Assembly (NCBI GenBank): GCA_014529385.2 | Contig: CM043947.1 | Location: forward strand, 133,257,891 to 133,321,890 | DNA: 64,000 nt | From: Adiantum capillus-veneris | Lineage: Eukaryota > Streptophyta > Polypodiopsida > Polypodiales > Pteridaceae | Direction of reading: 5' to 3' | Shown: positions 9,927 to 21,741 of the stretch, in pieces | Layout of the letters: every line of letters starts with the position of its first letter | Numbering within the stretch: the first letter of the stretch is position 1 | Made by a program: the position numbers and the translations under genes | The notes under the pieces: model-generated | Databases searched by the model: none | Seen by the model: the letters and a program-made list of their open reading frames with translations, nothing else | What the model was told of the DNA's origin: nothing

Positions 9927-11766
9927 GTGTACTAGTTAAGTATTCTAAATAGCATCTACCAAGTATTTGGAAATGTGTACTTTTCAAAATTTAAACTTGA
10001 TGGAATGTTGTGGGATATCTTGAAACATCTTTAAGCTGTTTTTTTAATGGAGTGCATCCTATTGTCAGGAGACTTCTCTCATTCAAGTTTTTTGGTTTCA
10101 TTGTTTGATGCTACTATGGTATTGTTAAATTTTTCTTCTTATTAATTGTCTTTATTAAGTGATCCAAACAATCAGAATTTCTTGACATTTGGTAGTGTTA
10201 CAAAACGGTGTTTTTTGAACACCCTCAATCTTGGAGATATCATACTCTTTCTAGTTAGTCTTTTATTGTACATGCAATGAAGACCATCATTTTTATGAAA
10301 CTGTCAAGTTGGTGGTAATCTTTATGTTTATCCTTTATACTATTTTGACATAATCAATGTATACAATTCGTATTATTCACATCAAACGGTGTTTTTAAAC
10401 ACCTCCTTTTTTTGAGACACCATCTCTAAAACCTTTGAGTGAAGTTTTAAAGCATGTACTTGATGTAAAAAATCTTCATCTTAACATTGATTCTTTGGCA
10501 CAAACTTATATTAGGAGTTTTTATATTGTAGTTTTATGTTAAGAAATAATTTCAAAGTTAGAATTATGATAGTTTATCTAAGTAAGTGCCTCATCTAACT
10601 TTTTATAGTTAAATAAAATACCAAATGGAATTATAGGTGCAATAGATGACATCTTATGGTCTTAGGGCCATAGGATACTCTATAGTATTGTTTAAATTTT
10701 TTAATTGTTTGTGAACATAGATCATAGAGGGTTTTTATCACTACCATAGAGGATATCCTATGGCTTTGGGGCCACATGGTCTCAATATTGATCATAGAGG
10801 ATTTCTTACTAGCATAGAGGGTACCTTGTGGCCCTAGGTCGATAGGGTGCAAACACAGAGTATAGAGGATTTCTTACTAGCACAGAGGGCACCCTATGGT
10901 CTAAGGCCATATGGTGACAACATATAGAATAAAGGGTTTCTAACTAGCATACGAGGCACACCTTGTGCACCTGGGGACATAGTGTGTCAACATAGAGCAT
11001 AGAAGGGTTTCTTATTGGCATAAACAACATCTTGTGGCCCTAAGACAACCTACAGCCTTAGGGACATAGGGTGGCACATAAATAAAGTCCCATATGGCTT
11101 TGAAGGACTGGACCTATTTATATGTTGGGATCAACTAACAATCCTAACCCTATGTCCTTGAGGTCATAAAGAGACATATTAAAGTCATAGACATGTCTAC
11201 AAAGAGCACCATATGGCCTTAAGGCCATAGGTGCAATAGATGGCATCTCATGGTCTTATAGCCATAGGATACTATATAGTATTGTTTTGACTTTTTAAGT
11301 GTGAAATATTAGTTTGAATGTTGTTTAAATTATCGTGTATTTAAAACTTGATAGCATACTACAAAACCATGACCAAGTATTTTGTTATACATGGATTAAG
11401 GTCACCAAATTATGACAAGAGTGTTTAATAGTATTTGCCTTTACATATTATCTTTTTTAATTGCTGTAATCAATCTATATGCTGCTTTAAAATCATATCG
11501 ATTGGTTTTTTTGACACCTCATTTTTTGAGAAGCTACTTCCAGAAGCATTTGTTGAATTTTGAAAAGCACTGATGTCATACAAATCCTCTTTCCAAAAAC
11601 TATATTGGAGGTTTATTCTTAAATTTTATAGTAGAGAAATTAAAATAGACTCATACAATCATGATAATTTATCTAAATTAAAGGAAACAAGAGCTTAGAA
11701 ATCATTAAATAACACAATCCTAGCATACAAATTTAGAATTTGGGAAACGGGATTTTCCCAAATTAT
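9927..11766. other. Intergenic AT-rich DNA with degenerate duplications
   Basis: No gene recognised. It contains satellite relics (10638-11300) and a degenerate duplication. The GTGTTTTTAAACACCTC... block at ~10385-10600 resembles ~11505-11680. The GCAATAGATGACATC... block at 10638 resembles 11231. Confidence 0.55.
10638..11300. repeat. Satellite relics related to the 3.7-5.2 kb array
   Basis: Several CTTAGGGCCATAGGAT, CATAGAGGGTTTC and CCCTATGGT motifs at irregular spacing. The first and last units (10638 and 11231) match each other over ~65 bases. Confidence 0.6.
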
Positions 11767-12825
11767 CTAAAATGGTGTTACTCCTCTCCTTGTGGAATTT
11801 GGAGATGGAGCCTCTAGTGCAAAGGCTTCCCTTAGACAGAGGATACTTTGAATGTCATGGAGGAAAATGTATGTTATACTGCCAAATCTAAATTTTGGCA
11901 TGCCTAGAAGCATCAACTCAACTTGTTTCTCATTGAGTCCAATCACATCCACGGTAGCTTGATTTTGATGTTTTCACAGACAACATTTTGCATTGTTCAA
12001 CTTCCTTTGCTTTTGCCTCAAAGTTAATAGCCTCCTCTATCTCTTCCACTTCATTGTAGTCCTTCTTGATGTCCTCTTATTCATCTTGTGGAAGATCGTG
12101 TTCCTCCATGATTTCACGAGATTTTTCATAATACTAGCAAATAGTATATTCAGATAGAAAGGAAATCCAAAGGACACCTAGATAAGCTTGCACTCCTTTT
12201 TGTGCATAGGGCACCACAAGGGTCTGTATGACAATGGCAACTGGATTGTATTTCATGTAGGAACCTCCTTTGGGATCACAATATCTAAAGTGAACAACCA
12301 CCACGTCATCAAGAATGACCTTGCCCTTTTGCACCTCCAGGTCAAACCTCTCTCTTTTAGGCTCTAAGAAATCAATGCACTGAGCTAGAAGCTCATCAGG
12401 ATTAAAGGTTGCATAAAGATTCTACACACCTTATAAAATTTATCATCAACTCTTGTAGATATTGCAAAGTCAAAAAGCCTTTCATCTATGATTGAAGGTT
12501 TTTCCACAATAACTGTCTCTTTTTTCATCTTCACTTTTGTGTTTGTTTCCTTTGTAGGTGGCTCATAGACAAAGCTTGATGAAAAATCCACCTTTCTCTT
12601 TAATGAATCTAGCACATGAACCAAGGGGGTTGCAGTCTCCTCCTGACTTGCAGAAGGTTCTGACTCCATCTCTATAACATCCACATCTAAGTTCATGACA
12701 AGATCCTTCACTACCATACCAAGAATCTCTAAAGGCTCATTGAAGTCAATTTTTCTCTTTATTGAGCTTGTTAACAATTGTAGTGAAGAGGCAGCTGCGT
12801 GTTGGTGCCCAAACGAACATGCCAA
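11767..12825 (-). pseudogene. Unrecognised broken gene, minus strand
   Basis: Three consecutive minus-strand open pieces read as one decaying protein. 12825 to ~12425 begins MACSFGHQ and has two KRK[IV]DF motifs (SIKRKIDFNEP and SLKRKVDFSSS) separated by acidic sequence. Near 12425 a one-base shift leads into a piece with YATFNPDELLAQ and KGKVILDDVVVVHF, ending at a TAG (~12134). The same frame continues through one more TAA as an acidic, Glu/Lys-rich stretch, and a final piece lies at 11952-11767. I do not recognise the family. The continuity across breaks argues that it was once translated. Confidence 0.45.
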
Positions 12826-13009
12826 ATCTACTTTTGGTCTCTTCCTTCTGTGAGATTTGATGCTTGGAAATTAGAACAAAATCTATTTTAGAAATCCCAA
12901 CAGAATATGCATTGATATTCAATCTATGTGTAATAAAAAATGACAAAGGTATATGGATGTGGAATTCATAACTATATATTATTGTATATACTATCCTTGT
13001 TAAAACACA

Positions 13010-13011
<2 letters not shown>

Positions 13012-13054
<43 letters not shown>

Positions 13055-13070
13055 ACACACACACACACAC
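13012..13070. repeat. (CA)n microsatellite
   Basis: Nearly uninterrupted CA repeat ~50 bases left of element C. Confidence 0.95.
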
Positions 13071-13122
13071 GAACACTTTCTTTTGTGGAGATGTCACACA
13101 CACAAATACTCTCTACAAACGG

Positions 13123-14974
13123 CATTGGTGCAGCCAAAGTTGGTCCGTGCCAGGAAGGGTGACAAGCGGTAGTATGGATGCCAGCAGGTGTATGGGGGCG
13201 AGCTAAAGCAGGTGGGAAAGTCCACGGAAGATCAGTGGCAGCGGGAATGTATGTCTAAAGCGGTTTTTAAGGCCAAAAAGACTCAATAATGGTCCAGATG
13301 GGATAGAGTTAAAGGTGCTTGAAGTGCCAAATTGGTAATTTAGAATGAAGTGTTTGAGGTGCTCTAGAAGCCGGTCCACACGGCTCGTCAAACAGAGCCC
13401 CCGGGTGAAAGATATTAAAGTTCTATTTAGAAGCCTTGCACATCCCCGACGGGTAGGGCAGATGGGGATAGATGGCCAAGGTTAGTTTTAGCAAATAGGA
13501 TTGGAAGGCTCAATTTGTGGAGCATGCCCGTCTTCTCGGATCGCCACACGACGCTCTAAACTGCAAGTTATGGCCATTTGAAAATTTATCGGAGGCCAAT
13601 TGTGTGCCCACCTAGTTGTATTGGTAAGCATGTCATTTGGATGTTTTGGGGCCTTGCCATATTTTGCAAGGGTAGTGCATACCATGTGGAGTGGGTAGGA
13701 AGTGATTGATCATCGACCAAAAATCTAGGTGGAAAGTTATGCCAAGATGAAGTTTGGGGCAACGACTCCGAGTAAGGTGTCATATGCTTTTGCCCATTTT
13801 GGCGGCTTGGAATTGAGGGCCTAGGAAAATTGGGATGCGAAAAGACAAGCACAGATCAAGGTCGACAAAGATGGCTTCCGCCCGGTATTGCGTCTCGGTG
13901 CTCTGATCAACAGGTGCCACACTGCCTATGCGAAGAAGATGAAAATGTAGCAATACGACCCACGTGGGTGCATTCATGCAAAAGGGCATGGGACCCTCTC
14001 CTAAAGATTATTTTGAAAAAGTCTAAAGACTCCAAGGGAGCAACAACGGCACCGTCATTGCCCCCTAGGCGCCGTCGTTGCCCCCTAGAGTGCAAAAGAG
14101 GGAGGGGAGATATTTTCTAAAAGTGGGGGAGGATTTTTATGAAAGGAAAAAAGGGAAGGCAAAAAGAGGGCTCTGTCGAAGGTAAAGAGAAGAAGAAAAG
14201 AAGAAGAGAAGGAAGAAAGGAGAAAGGAAGGAAGGGAAAGGGACAAGGAGAAGGAAAAGAGAAGAAAGGAAGGAGAGGGAAGAAAAAAAAAAGAAGGAGA
14301 AGTTTTTTTTCCGAGCAAGGGGTGGAGGGCAAAACAAGGGATTTTTTCGGCTTTTTCTTCATTGGCTGTCAAGGAAGGGGTGAGTGGAAGCAATTCTTCT
14401 TCATTTTTTTGAACGATGGAAGCTCGATGGAGTCGGTGTAGTCACAAATGAAGGCAGTTGGGAAGAGACTCCACTACATTGGTGGCATCAATGAGGGTTG
14501 TTGAAGCCTCTTTTTGTTGCGCTCGTCGAGGTAGTGCCGATGGGGCTATCTGTATTTGGTGATCTTGAATACAGTAAAAGTAGTGATTGCCCGCTTCCAA
14601 GCATGTTTTCCCCTTTCCCCCTCTCCGTTCTACTGCTCTTGTCCTTGTGTCCGCGGGGTCGGGTGTGTGTGTAGGCAAGTGTGCCCCCATCGAACCGGCG
14701 GCGTCTTGTGGCAAAGAGAGAGAAAGAGACTTTGGGTGTGTGTGGGAAGCTAAGAAGTGTATGGGAAGCTAGGAAGTGTGTCATGAGGTGCGCATGTGTT
14801 TGATCGCGATCTAATGTAGTGTGATCGAATCGAGAGGTGTGTAGGCGGTGGTCTGCTAGCAAGAAAGAGAATTTTTGAAGGTGAACCCAAGTGGATTGGG
14901 GTGTCGTGTTTACCCTAAGCCGTAGAGAGGCAAATTGTTTGTGTCATTGGTGTGTACCCCCTTCCCCCTATCCA
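13123..14974 (+). repeat. 5' LTR of element C
   Basis: Aligns with 19450-21269. It starts CATTGG where the 3' LTR has TGATGG, so the canonical TG end appears mutated, and it ends TATCCA. It contains a long GA-rich tract (~14139-14310), also present in the other LTR. Open frames through the tract are low-complexity shadows. Confidence 0.85.
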
Positions 14975-14979
14975 TCTTC

Positions 14980-14997
14980 TGGTGCCCCCACGGAGGA
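14980..14997 (+). other. Candidate primer-binding site, element C
   Basis: TGGTGCCCCCACGGAGGA lies just after the 5' LTR and is nearly the same as the sites of elements A and B, which supports a shared primer tRNA. Confidence 0.65.
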
Positions 14998-15052
14998 GCA
15001 CCCTGATTGCTCCCATCTGTGAAGGAAAAAATATAGGTTTTCGTATTGGTAA

Positions 15053-15532
15053 GGATGGCATTCCGAGCTATGGTCCATTTTTATAGATGAAGAGAATCCA
15101 GACGAACGGCTTGCAAATTTTGAATTGTACATGTTGTCTTTGCGAATGCCTAATGAGGACAACAAGATGCAAACCTTCCCGTTGGTGATGGGTGAAAAGG
15201 CCAAACTGTGGTTTGAAGCTTTGGAGATTGAGCCGAGACAGGCATGGCCGGCTCTACGTGCAAGATTTTTGCATGATTTTCACAAAGAAGCATCTCCAGT
15301 TGAGATGGATGCGAGGCTAAAGGCTCTAAAGCAAGAGGTAGGTGAGGAATTCAACTTGTTTCTGGATCATGTTGAAGCATATTGGACAGAATTAGCAGGA
15401 GCTATGCAACTAGCCAATGGTGAGTACTTCAAGTTGGATAAGTTTATGGCATGCTTACAGCTGCAGAGGCAAGAGAAAGTGGACTTTGAAATCCCAAAGA
15501 ACTACAATGGGGCAGTGGAAATTGCAAGGTAA
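15053..15532 (+). pseudogene. gag (capsid part), element C
   Basis: Frame open from ~15053, with NPDERLANFELYM then a retrotransposon gag domain (EKAKLWFEAL, ARFLHDFHKE, VEAYWTEL). It ends at TAA 15530-15532, in the middle of the expected gag. The true start lies upstream but is lost to a frame change near 15050. Confidence 0.75.
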
Positions 15533-15565
15533 AAAAGTATAAAATTAAAAAAGATAGAGTAGGGC

Positions 15566-16223
15566 ATGGCAGGGTATGAAGCAAAGGCACTTGTTCAACC
15601 ACAAAGCCCTCGAGAATCAGCTCAGGAGGAAAATCAAGAGAATAGGGCTACGACTGGTATTCCACAGCAGTGGATACGTATGGTTGAGGATCTATTGGAG
15701 CAGATGCAAGAGCTGCAATTGACCGTAATGGACAAGAAGAGCAAGGGGCAAGGCAAGGCCTCTACCTGGAAGGTGCTATAATTGCGATGAAGAAGAGCAT
15801 TATGCACCAGACTTTCCTCATCCACTAAGGGAAAGAGGTGGTATCTACCCATTGTTTGGAAGGGGGAGAGCCCAAGCACAATTTAATGGCCCAAGGGAGC
15901 AGGCAACTGAGAATCCAGTGCAACAAGCCCAAACAAATGGCGGTGAAGTCCCTAGGGTGAACATCATTGGGGTGGATAAACAGGATATTGAAGTGTTGGC
16001 CAACAAAAGAGCTAGAGATGAAAGGGAGACAGAAACTGAGTGGGAGACTAGAGCTTGTAAAGGCAAGCAGAAGGTATACAAGGGGAAAGACAAGCCTGAA
16101 ACTAGCAAGAAACGAAGGCGTCGCAGGATTAAACAAACGGATGTCCAGCTTGGGTGTTGCCATCCAGAGTATGATTTGGTGAGTGATGTACAAAGTCAAA
16201 GAGCTAATATTACTTTTGGATAG
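15566..16223 (+). pseudogene. gag C-terminus and zinc knuckle, element C
   Basis: Two overlapping open pieces continue gag. A CCHC zinc knuckle at 15774-15815 reads CYNCDEEEHYAPDF: the last Cys is replaced by Phe, so zinc binding and RNA packaging would be impaired. The knuckle is not in frame with the first piece, showing another indel. A basic linker (KKRRRRRIK) leads towards the protease. Confidence 0.65.
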
Positions 16224-16301
16224 TTGCTAGCATAGAACCCAACATTGAGGCGATAATGGTCGACTAGCATTAGCGCCAGACTAACAAGGGGTAAGGGAAA
16301 T

Positions 16302-17096
16302 GTGCAGGCGATGCAAAATATGGCACTCACGGTAGGTAGCCTGATGAATGTTCTTCCTTTGGTGGATGCTATCATCAAGAAAAGGATGCAGGTTCAAGCC
16401 TATATAGATGGGGGAGCACAGTTTTGCATCATGACGGAAGCTGCAATGAGGGAATCATGGGTCAAGGCAGTAGCCAAGTCGAATGTGCGCATGAGGATGG
16501 CTAACCATGCTAACGCTAGGTGTTTGGGAGTGGCCGAGGATGAGAGAGTGAAAGTGATGGGCATAGAGTGCCTGATCGACTTCTTTGTAATGAAAGATGG
16601 GGATAACGCATATCCTATCATCTTGGGTAGTAGGCCGTGGCTGTTGGCAATAGGTGCCAAACAAGATTGGGAAAGCAAGGTGTTAACCTTACCTGATAAA
16701 GAGAAAGGAAGACAAGTGGTGCTAGATCTAAAGACCAAGGAAATCCATTTCCATCCTATGGGGGTGAGAGATGAAGGGGACACCACCAACTATGAGTACG
16801 AGACTGAAACGGCCTATGATGAGGGCTATACAGATACAGAGGAAGAAGAAAGCGAGGATGATATGCTCAAGATTTATGCTGACTTGTTTGGTGTCACTGT
16901 GGAAGAACCTTGTGCGAAAGAGGAGGGGCAAGCACAGGTGCATGCCATGGGTAATGAAGAGGTGGTTCATATGTTAAGTGGAGACTTGTCCAAGAAGGAG
17001 AAAGAAAGCTATGTCCAATTGAGTGTATCTTTTCGAACTTATTTGCAAAGGAGTATAAGGATTTGCAAGGACCCAAGGGTGTTCAACACAAAATAA
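16302..17096 (+). pseudogene. Retropepsin-type protease and linker, element C
   Basis: Open frame with the aspartic protease signature YIDGGAQFC near residue 33, a Tat-type variant (DGG rather than DTG/DSG), and YPIILGSRPWL, which has one extra residue compared with YPIILGRPWL of element B. An acidic linker follows. The frame closes at 17096 where the RT region shifts frame. The protease part itself appears intact. Confidence 0.75.
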
Positions 17097-18008
17097 TCCT
17101 CGAGGAAGGATACAAGCCTAAGTCACAGAAGCTAAGGAGATTGGGTGAAATTCAAAAGGAAGCCCTTTGGCAAGAGATCAATCAATTACTGGATGCATGT
17201 ATTATATACCATGTGAAGGAGTCAGAGTGGGTTTCCCTAGTACTTATCACTACTAAGAAGAATGGGAAATGGCGGTGTGTGTCAATTATAAGCCATTGAA
17301 TGCTGCGACCGAGAGAAATCAATACCCTTTGCCATTTCAGATGAGATCTTAAATCAGGTGGCTAGCCATGAGAGGTATTCCATTATGGATGGGTTTTTTG
17401 GTTACTTTCAAATAGGGATTGATTTTGAAGACCAATTGAAGACGACATTCATATCTCCATGGGGTTGCTTTGCATATCATCGGATGCCTTTTGGGCTGGT
17501 ACATGCCTATGCTACTTTTCAAGACTGGATGAACAAGGTTTTTGGTCCCTATCTGGGTAGGTTCATTAGGGTTTTCATGGACGACATTGGATGTTATAAC
17601 TCAACGGTGGATCATTCGATCAAAGCTACGACTGCGTTTTCATAGACTGGATGAAGAGGGAGGTCAGTTGAACCCCAAGAAGTGCAGATTAGCACAGCCC
17701 CAACCCTCATTGTTGGGCCATGTGGTGTCACAAAATAGGACTGAAGCGGATCTAGAAAAGGTCAAGGCTCTAGTCTTGATGGAGCCTCCTCCCAGTGCAC
17801 ACGCTTTGGTGTTGTTCGTGCATAGGCTAAAGTATCTGTATACCCATTCAAAAGAGGGTGCAATAGGTGCACGGTTTTAAATGGGAAGAAGAGGCTCAGG
17901 TAGCTTTTGATAGGGTGAAACAAATCTTGTGTCAAATGCCTACGGTGTGTCCTCCCAATCATGAAGATGGTAGACAGCTGGAAAGTCACTATGTGGGAAT
18001 GTCTTCTT
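17063..18008 (+). pseudogene. Reverse transcriptase and start of RNase H, element C
   Basis: Three overlapping frames carry RT motifs in order: KNGKWR, IMDGFFGYFQ (motif A), MPFGLVHAYATFQ (motif B) and RVFMDD (catalytic FMDD at 17574-17585), then the thumb with QLNPKKC and LLGHVVSQN. From ~17880 a WEEEAQVAFDRVKQIL piece begins RNase H and stops near 18008. At least three frameshifts are present. Confidence 0.8.
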
Positions 18009-18635
18009 AGAAGATGGGCAGCGAACTACTTAGTAATTACTATGGTAATTACTACAGTAAACCCGAAGTGTATAAATAGGGTCCATTACATTAAAATTGG
18101 GTTGGTAATTGTTATCATTTAGGTTAGCGCTCTGGTATAGCTCTTATATTGTGGAGTGACAAGTGTAAATCAACTCAAATGCAAGACTGCAAGGATCTTT
18201 ATATGCCCGGTACACTAGTAGAGGACATGGGACCCTTGACTATCGACTCGTCATTTACATATGCTCATCTTCTAAAACCAATTATAGCCCTCATTTGGAC
18301 CAATGGCTTCTTTGTAATGAGCATGATTCTCCAAGTTTTCAATTGTTTTGGTTTCGTACCTTTATGTCGGTAAACGAATTAATTTTTTTAGAAGTGGTTA
18401 CCGAATTAAGAATCACGATTGGCCGTAACCTTAGGTCAATTCACAAGGAGATGACTATACCCGGCACTCGGATACACTCCCCAAGGATTTTCCTAGCTAA
18501 AAGACCAGTGTTAGCATACTATTACTATATATAATTACTCCCGCCGGGCGTTTTCATTTTCGTGGCGGGCCCGCCCCGCTACTGCATATACCCAGTGGGC
18601 CCGCAGGGAAAATGAAAAAGCCCGGAGGGCTGACA
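18009..18635. other. Unplaced segment replacing RNase H and most of integrase
   Basis: Between truncated RNase H and the integrase tail, about 0.6 kb shows no similarity to retroelement proteins. It contains TATAAATAGGG at 18071-18081 and no convincing open frame. It may be filler captured when ~1.5-2 kb of pol was lost, or a worn insertion. Its right end is a strong hairpin (18540-18629). Confidence 0.5.
18540..18629. repeat. Perfect-length inverted repeat with 22-nt arms
   Basis: Arms 18540-18561 and 18608-18629 are complementary at about 20 of 22 positions (left GCCGGGC-GTTTTCATTTTC, right GAAAATGAAAA-GCCCGG). The 46-nt loop is itself GC-rich and contains the palindrome GGCGGGCCCGCC-like core. 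It stands out from the AT-rich surroundings. Confidence 0.85.
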
Positions 18636-18639
18636 AAGT

Positions 18640-19211
18640 ATGTTTACAAGAAGGAGGTGGAGTGGGAAGTGAATCTTGAAAAGTGTTTGTGGGCGTACAG
18701 GACGTCCTACAAAGTGGCGACCAATTTTACCCCGTTTGAATTGGTCTACGGTAAAGAGGTAGTGTTGCTGATGCATATGCAATTAGGTGCTTTGAAGGGG
18801 ATGTGGCGAGTCAATGCCACACAAAAAGGGATGTTAGAGGATCAAATTGTTAGGCTCCAAACTTTGCAGATGAACAGGGGAGCAGCCGCAAATTACTATG
18901 TAAAGCAGCGGGAGAAGCGAATTGCTAAGTTTAATCAGAGTTTGCCTAATAAAAGTATAGAAGAAGGTGATCCAGTGATGAAGTATGAGAGCTATTTGGA
19001 TTTTACTTTCCAAAAGAAGTTCAAGAAAAAGTGAACGGGTCTGTACAAGGTACAAAAAGCTTTTCCAAACGGGACCTATGAATTAACAAGGGCAAATGGA
19101 AAGGTGCTTAGAAACAGGGTGAATGGGGTGCGGCTTAAGTTGTACTTCTATAGAGGTTTGGTGCCTGACATAAACCAGATTGTAGCCAAGGGGGTTGGGC
19201 AACCCACCTGA
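18640..19211 (+). pseudogene. Integrase C-terminal part, element C
   Basis: Retains the end of the integrase core (CLWAYRTSYK, NFTPFELVYGKE) and the C-terminal domain (FTFQKKF, FPNGTYEL, RNRVNGVRLKLY), matching elements A and B in order. A TGA at 19032-19034 replaces the Trp present in B. The zinc domain and the first two catalytic acidic residues are missing. The frame ends at TGA 19209-19211. Confidence 0.8.
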
Positions 19212-19299
19212 GGAGACTTGGAAGTAACAGATATACAATGTTGTACATTTTGCACATACTTTACATATGATCGTGCCTTTTTCAATATGCTTGAGTGCC

Positions 19300-19447
19300 A
19301 ATGAAGTGTTGCAGGTTTCAAGTTCTGTAAATATGCTTTTGGTTGAGCATGAATGTTCAACTAGGGGGTGGGTAATGAAGTGTTGCAGGTTTCAAGTTCT
19401 GTAAATATGCTTTTGGTTGAGCATGAATGTTCAACTAGGGGGTGGGC
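19300..19447 (+). repeat. 74-bp tandem duplication containing the polypurine tract
   Basis: Units 19300-19373 and 19374-19447 are nearly identical; the only difference I see is GGGTAA versus GGGCAA at the end. Each carries CTAGGGGGTGGG, the presumed polypurine tract, so the element has two plus-strand priming candidates 74 bases apart. The second abuts the 3' LTR. Confidence 0.92.
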
Positions 19448-19449
19448 AA

Positions 19450-21269
19450 TGATGGTACAATGAAAGTTGGTCCGTGCCAGGAAGGGTGACAACCAGTGCT
19501 ATGGATGCCAGCATGTGCATGGGGCCAAGCTAAAGCAGGTGGGAAAGTCCTCGGTAGACCAGTGGCAGTGGGAATGTATGTCTAAAGTGGTTTTTTAGGC
19601 CAAAAAGGCTCAAAAATTGTCCAAATAGGATAGTAGGTAAAGGTGCTTGAAGTGTCCAATTGGTAATTTAGAATGAAGTGTTTAAGGTGCTCTAGAAGCC
19701 AATCTAGACGTCTCATCAAACGGAGCCTTGGGGTGAAAGATATTTAAGTTCTAATTTAGAAGCCTTGCAGATCCCCGACAGGTAAGGCAGATGGGGACAA
19801 ATGGCCAAGGTTAGTGTCAGCAAATAGGATTGGAAGGCTCAAGTTGTGGAGCATGCCAGTCTTCTTGGATCGCCACTCGGCGCTCTAAACTGCAAGTTAT
19901 GGCCATTTGAAAATTTGCCAGGGGCCAGTTGTATGCCCACCTAGTTGTATTGGTAAGCATGCCATTTGGACATTTTGGGGCCTTGCCATAGTTTGCAGGG
20001 GTAGTGCATACCATGTGGAGTGTGTAGGAAGTGATCGATTGTTGATAAAAAATCCAGGTGGCAAGTTATGCCAGGAGGAAGTTTGGGGGAATGACTCAGA
20101 GTAAGGTTTCAGATCCTTTTTCCCATTTTGGCGGCTTGGAATTGAGGGTCTAGGAAAATTGGGATGCGGAAAGACAAGCACCGATCAAGGTCGACAACGA
20201 TGGCTTTTGCCCGGCGTCTCGGTACTTTGATCACTGGGTGCCACACTGCCTATGTGAAGAAGATGATAATGTAGCAATATGACCCGTGCGGGTGCATTCA
20301 CGCCAAAGGGCGTGGGACCCTCTCTTAAAGATTTTTTCCAAAAAGTCTAAAGACTCCAAGGGAGCAACGACAGCGCTGTCGTTCCCCTGGAGTGCAAAAG
20401 AGGGAGGGGAGATAAAGGGGGGGAGGACTTTTAAGAAAAGAAAAAAGGGAAGGCAAAAAGAGGGCGCTCTCGAAGGGAAGAGAAGAAGACAAGAAGGAGA
20501 AAGGAAAAGAAGCGAAGGAAGAAAGGAGAAAGGAAGGAAGGGAAAGGGAGAAAGGAGAAGGAAAAGAGAAGAAAGGAAGGAGAGGGAAGGAAAAAAAGAA
20601 GAAGGAGAATTTTTTTTTCCGAGCAAGGAGTGGAGGGCAAAAAAAAGGATTTTTCCGGCTTCTTCTTCTATGGCTGTCAAGGAAAAAGTGAGTGGAAGCA
20701 GTTCATCTTCTTTTTTCAGACGATGGAAGCTCGATGGAGTCGGTGTAGGTGTGTAGTCACAATGAAGGCGGTTGGGGAGAGATTCCACTACAGTGGTTGC
20801 ATCAGTGAGGGTTGTTGAAGCCCGTTTTTTTTGCGCTCGTCGAGGTAGTGCAGATGGGGCTATTTGTATTTGGTGATCTTGAATATAATAAAAGCAGTGA
20901 TTACCCACTTTCAAGCATGTTTTCCCCTTTCCCCCTCTCTGTTCTGCTACTCTTGTGCTTGTGTCTGTGGTGTCGGGTGTGTGTGTAGGCAAGTGTGGCC
21001 CCATCAAACCGGCGGCGTCTTGTGACAAAGAGAGAGAAAGAGACTTTGGATGTGTGTGGGCAGATAGGAAGTGTGTCATGAGGTGAGTATGTGTTTGATT
21101 GCGATCTAATTTAGTGTGTTCGACTCGAGAGGTGCACAGGCGGTGGCTTGCTAGCAGGAAAGAGAATTTTTGAAGGTGAATCCTAGTGGATTGGAGTGTC
21201 GTGTTTACCCTGATCCATAGAGAGGCAAATTTTTTGTGTCCTGGGTGTGTGCCCCCTTCCCCCTATCCA
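19450..21269 (+). repeat. 3' LTR of element C
   Basis: Starts TGATGG, ends TATCCA, ~1.82 kb. It aligns along its length with 13123-14974, with many substitutions and small indels, so the insertion is old. It includes the GA-rich tract at ~20400-20610. Confidence 0.87.
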
Positions 21270-21666
21270 ACGTGCTGAGAAAAATGCAGCCAAAAATATG
21301 CCCTCTACGTGCGTAGTTGGAAAGGATATGTGCAAACTTCCAATGGTGCACAAAAAGCTAATCTCTTTAGTCAAGAATCCTCTGCGCGCCATTCATAGAA
21401 AAACAAAGAGAGGATTTGTCAAAAATATGCAGGAGGATTACTTTTTCCTAGGCTCAAAATCAATGTATACACTTGGTGTTGGATCTGGTGAACTGTTTCA
21501 ATGTCTCTCTTGTTGACTACTCAAACAATCTGAGAAACAAGTGTTTCTCAATTGAGATCTCTTGAGACTGCCCAAACAATCCCAAGCACCTCTCTCTCTC
21601 TCTCCCAACACAATAAATGATTGGACCATTGGCACCATGCACGACATTATGGAAAATTAAATTTTC

Positions 21667-21669
<3 letters not shown>

Positions 21670-21738
<69 letters not shown>
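21670..21738. repeat. (TG)n(AG)n compound microsatellite
   Basis: A TG run switches directly to an AG run with no gap. Confidence 0.95.

Positions 21739-21741
<3 letters not shown>

Larger units (their letters stand above)
13123..21269 (+). mobile_element. Element C: Tat-like Ty3/gypsy element with long LTRs
   Basis: An ~8.1 kb element: two LTRs of ~1.8 kb, primer site, gag, nucleocapsid, protease, RT, truncated RNase H, a foreign or unplaced segment, integrase C-terminus, duplicated polypurine tract and 3' LTR. The flanks are ACGG (13119-13122) and ACGT (21270-21273), three of four bases identical, which fits a worn 4-bp target duplication. Its protein remnants resemble those of elements A and B (for example the shared WV(S/P)PK...KNGKW RT region and integrase tail) but clearly represent a second family. 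It has many frameshifts and stops. Confidence 0.85.

Noticed and set aside
12746-13206. Open frames made of poly-Val/Cys or His/Thr around the CA repeat
   Set aside because: Microsatellite translation; the same happens at 21517-21874, 21978-22181 and 35038-35250.
14085-14393. Several overlapping open frames rich in Phe/Ser/Leu or Lys/Arg/Glu in the C LTRs (also 20231-21079)
   Set aside because: They translate a GA-rich tract present in both LTRs; low complexity, both strands open, no domain.
18009-18120. Possible copia-type solo LTR starting TGTGGGAATGTC
   Set aside because: The first bases are better read as the end of the truncated RNase H frame, and no matching CA end or target duplication was found.
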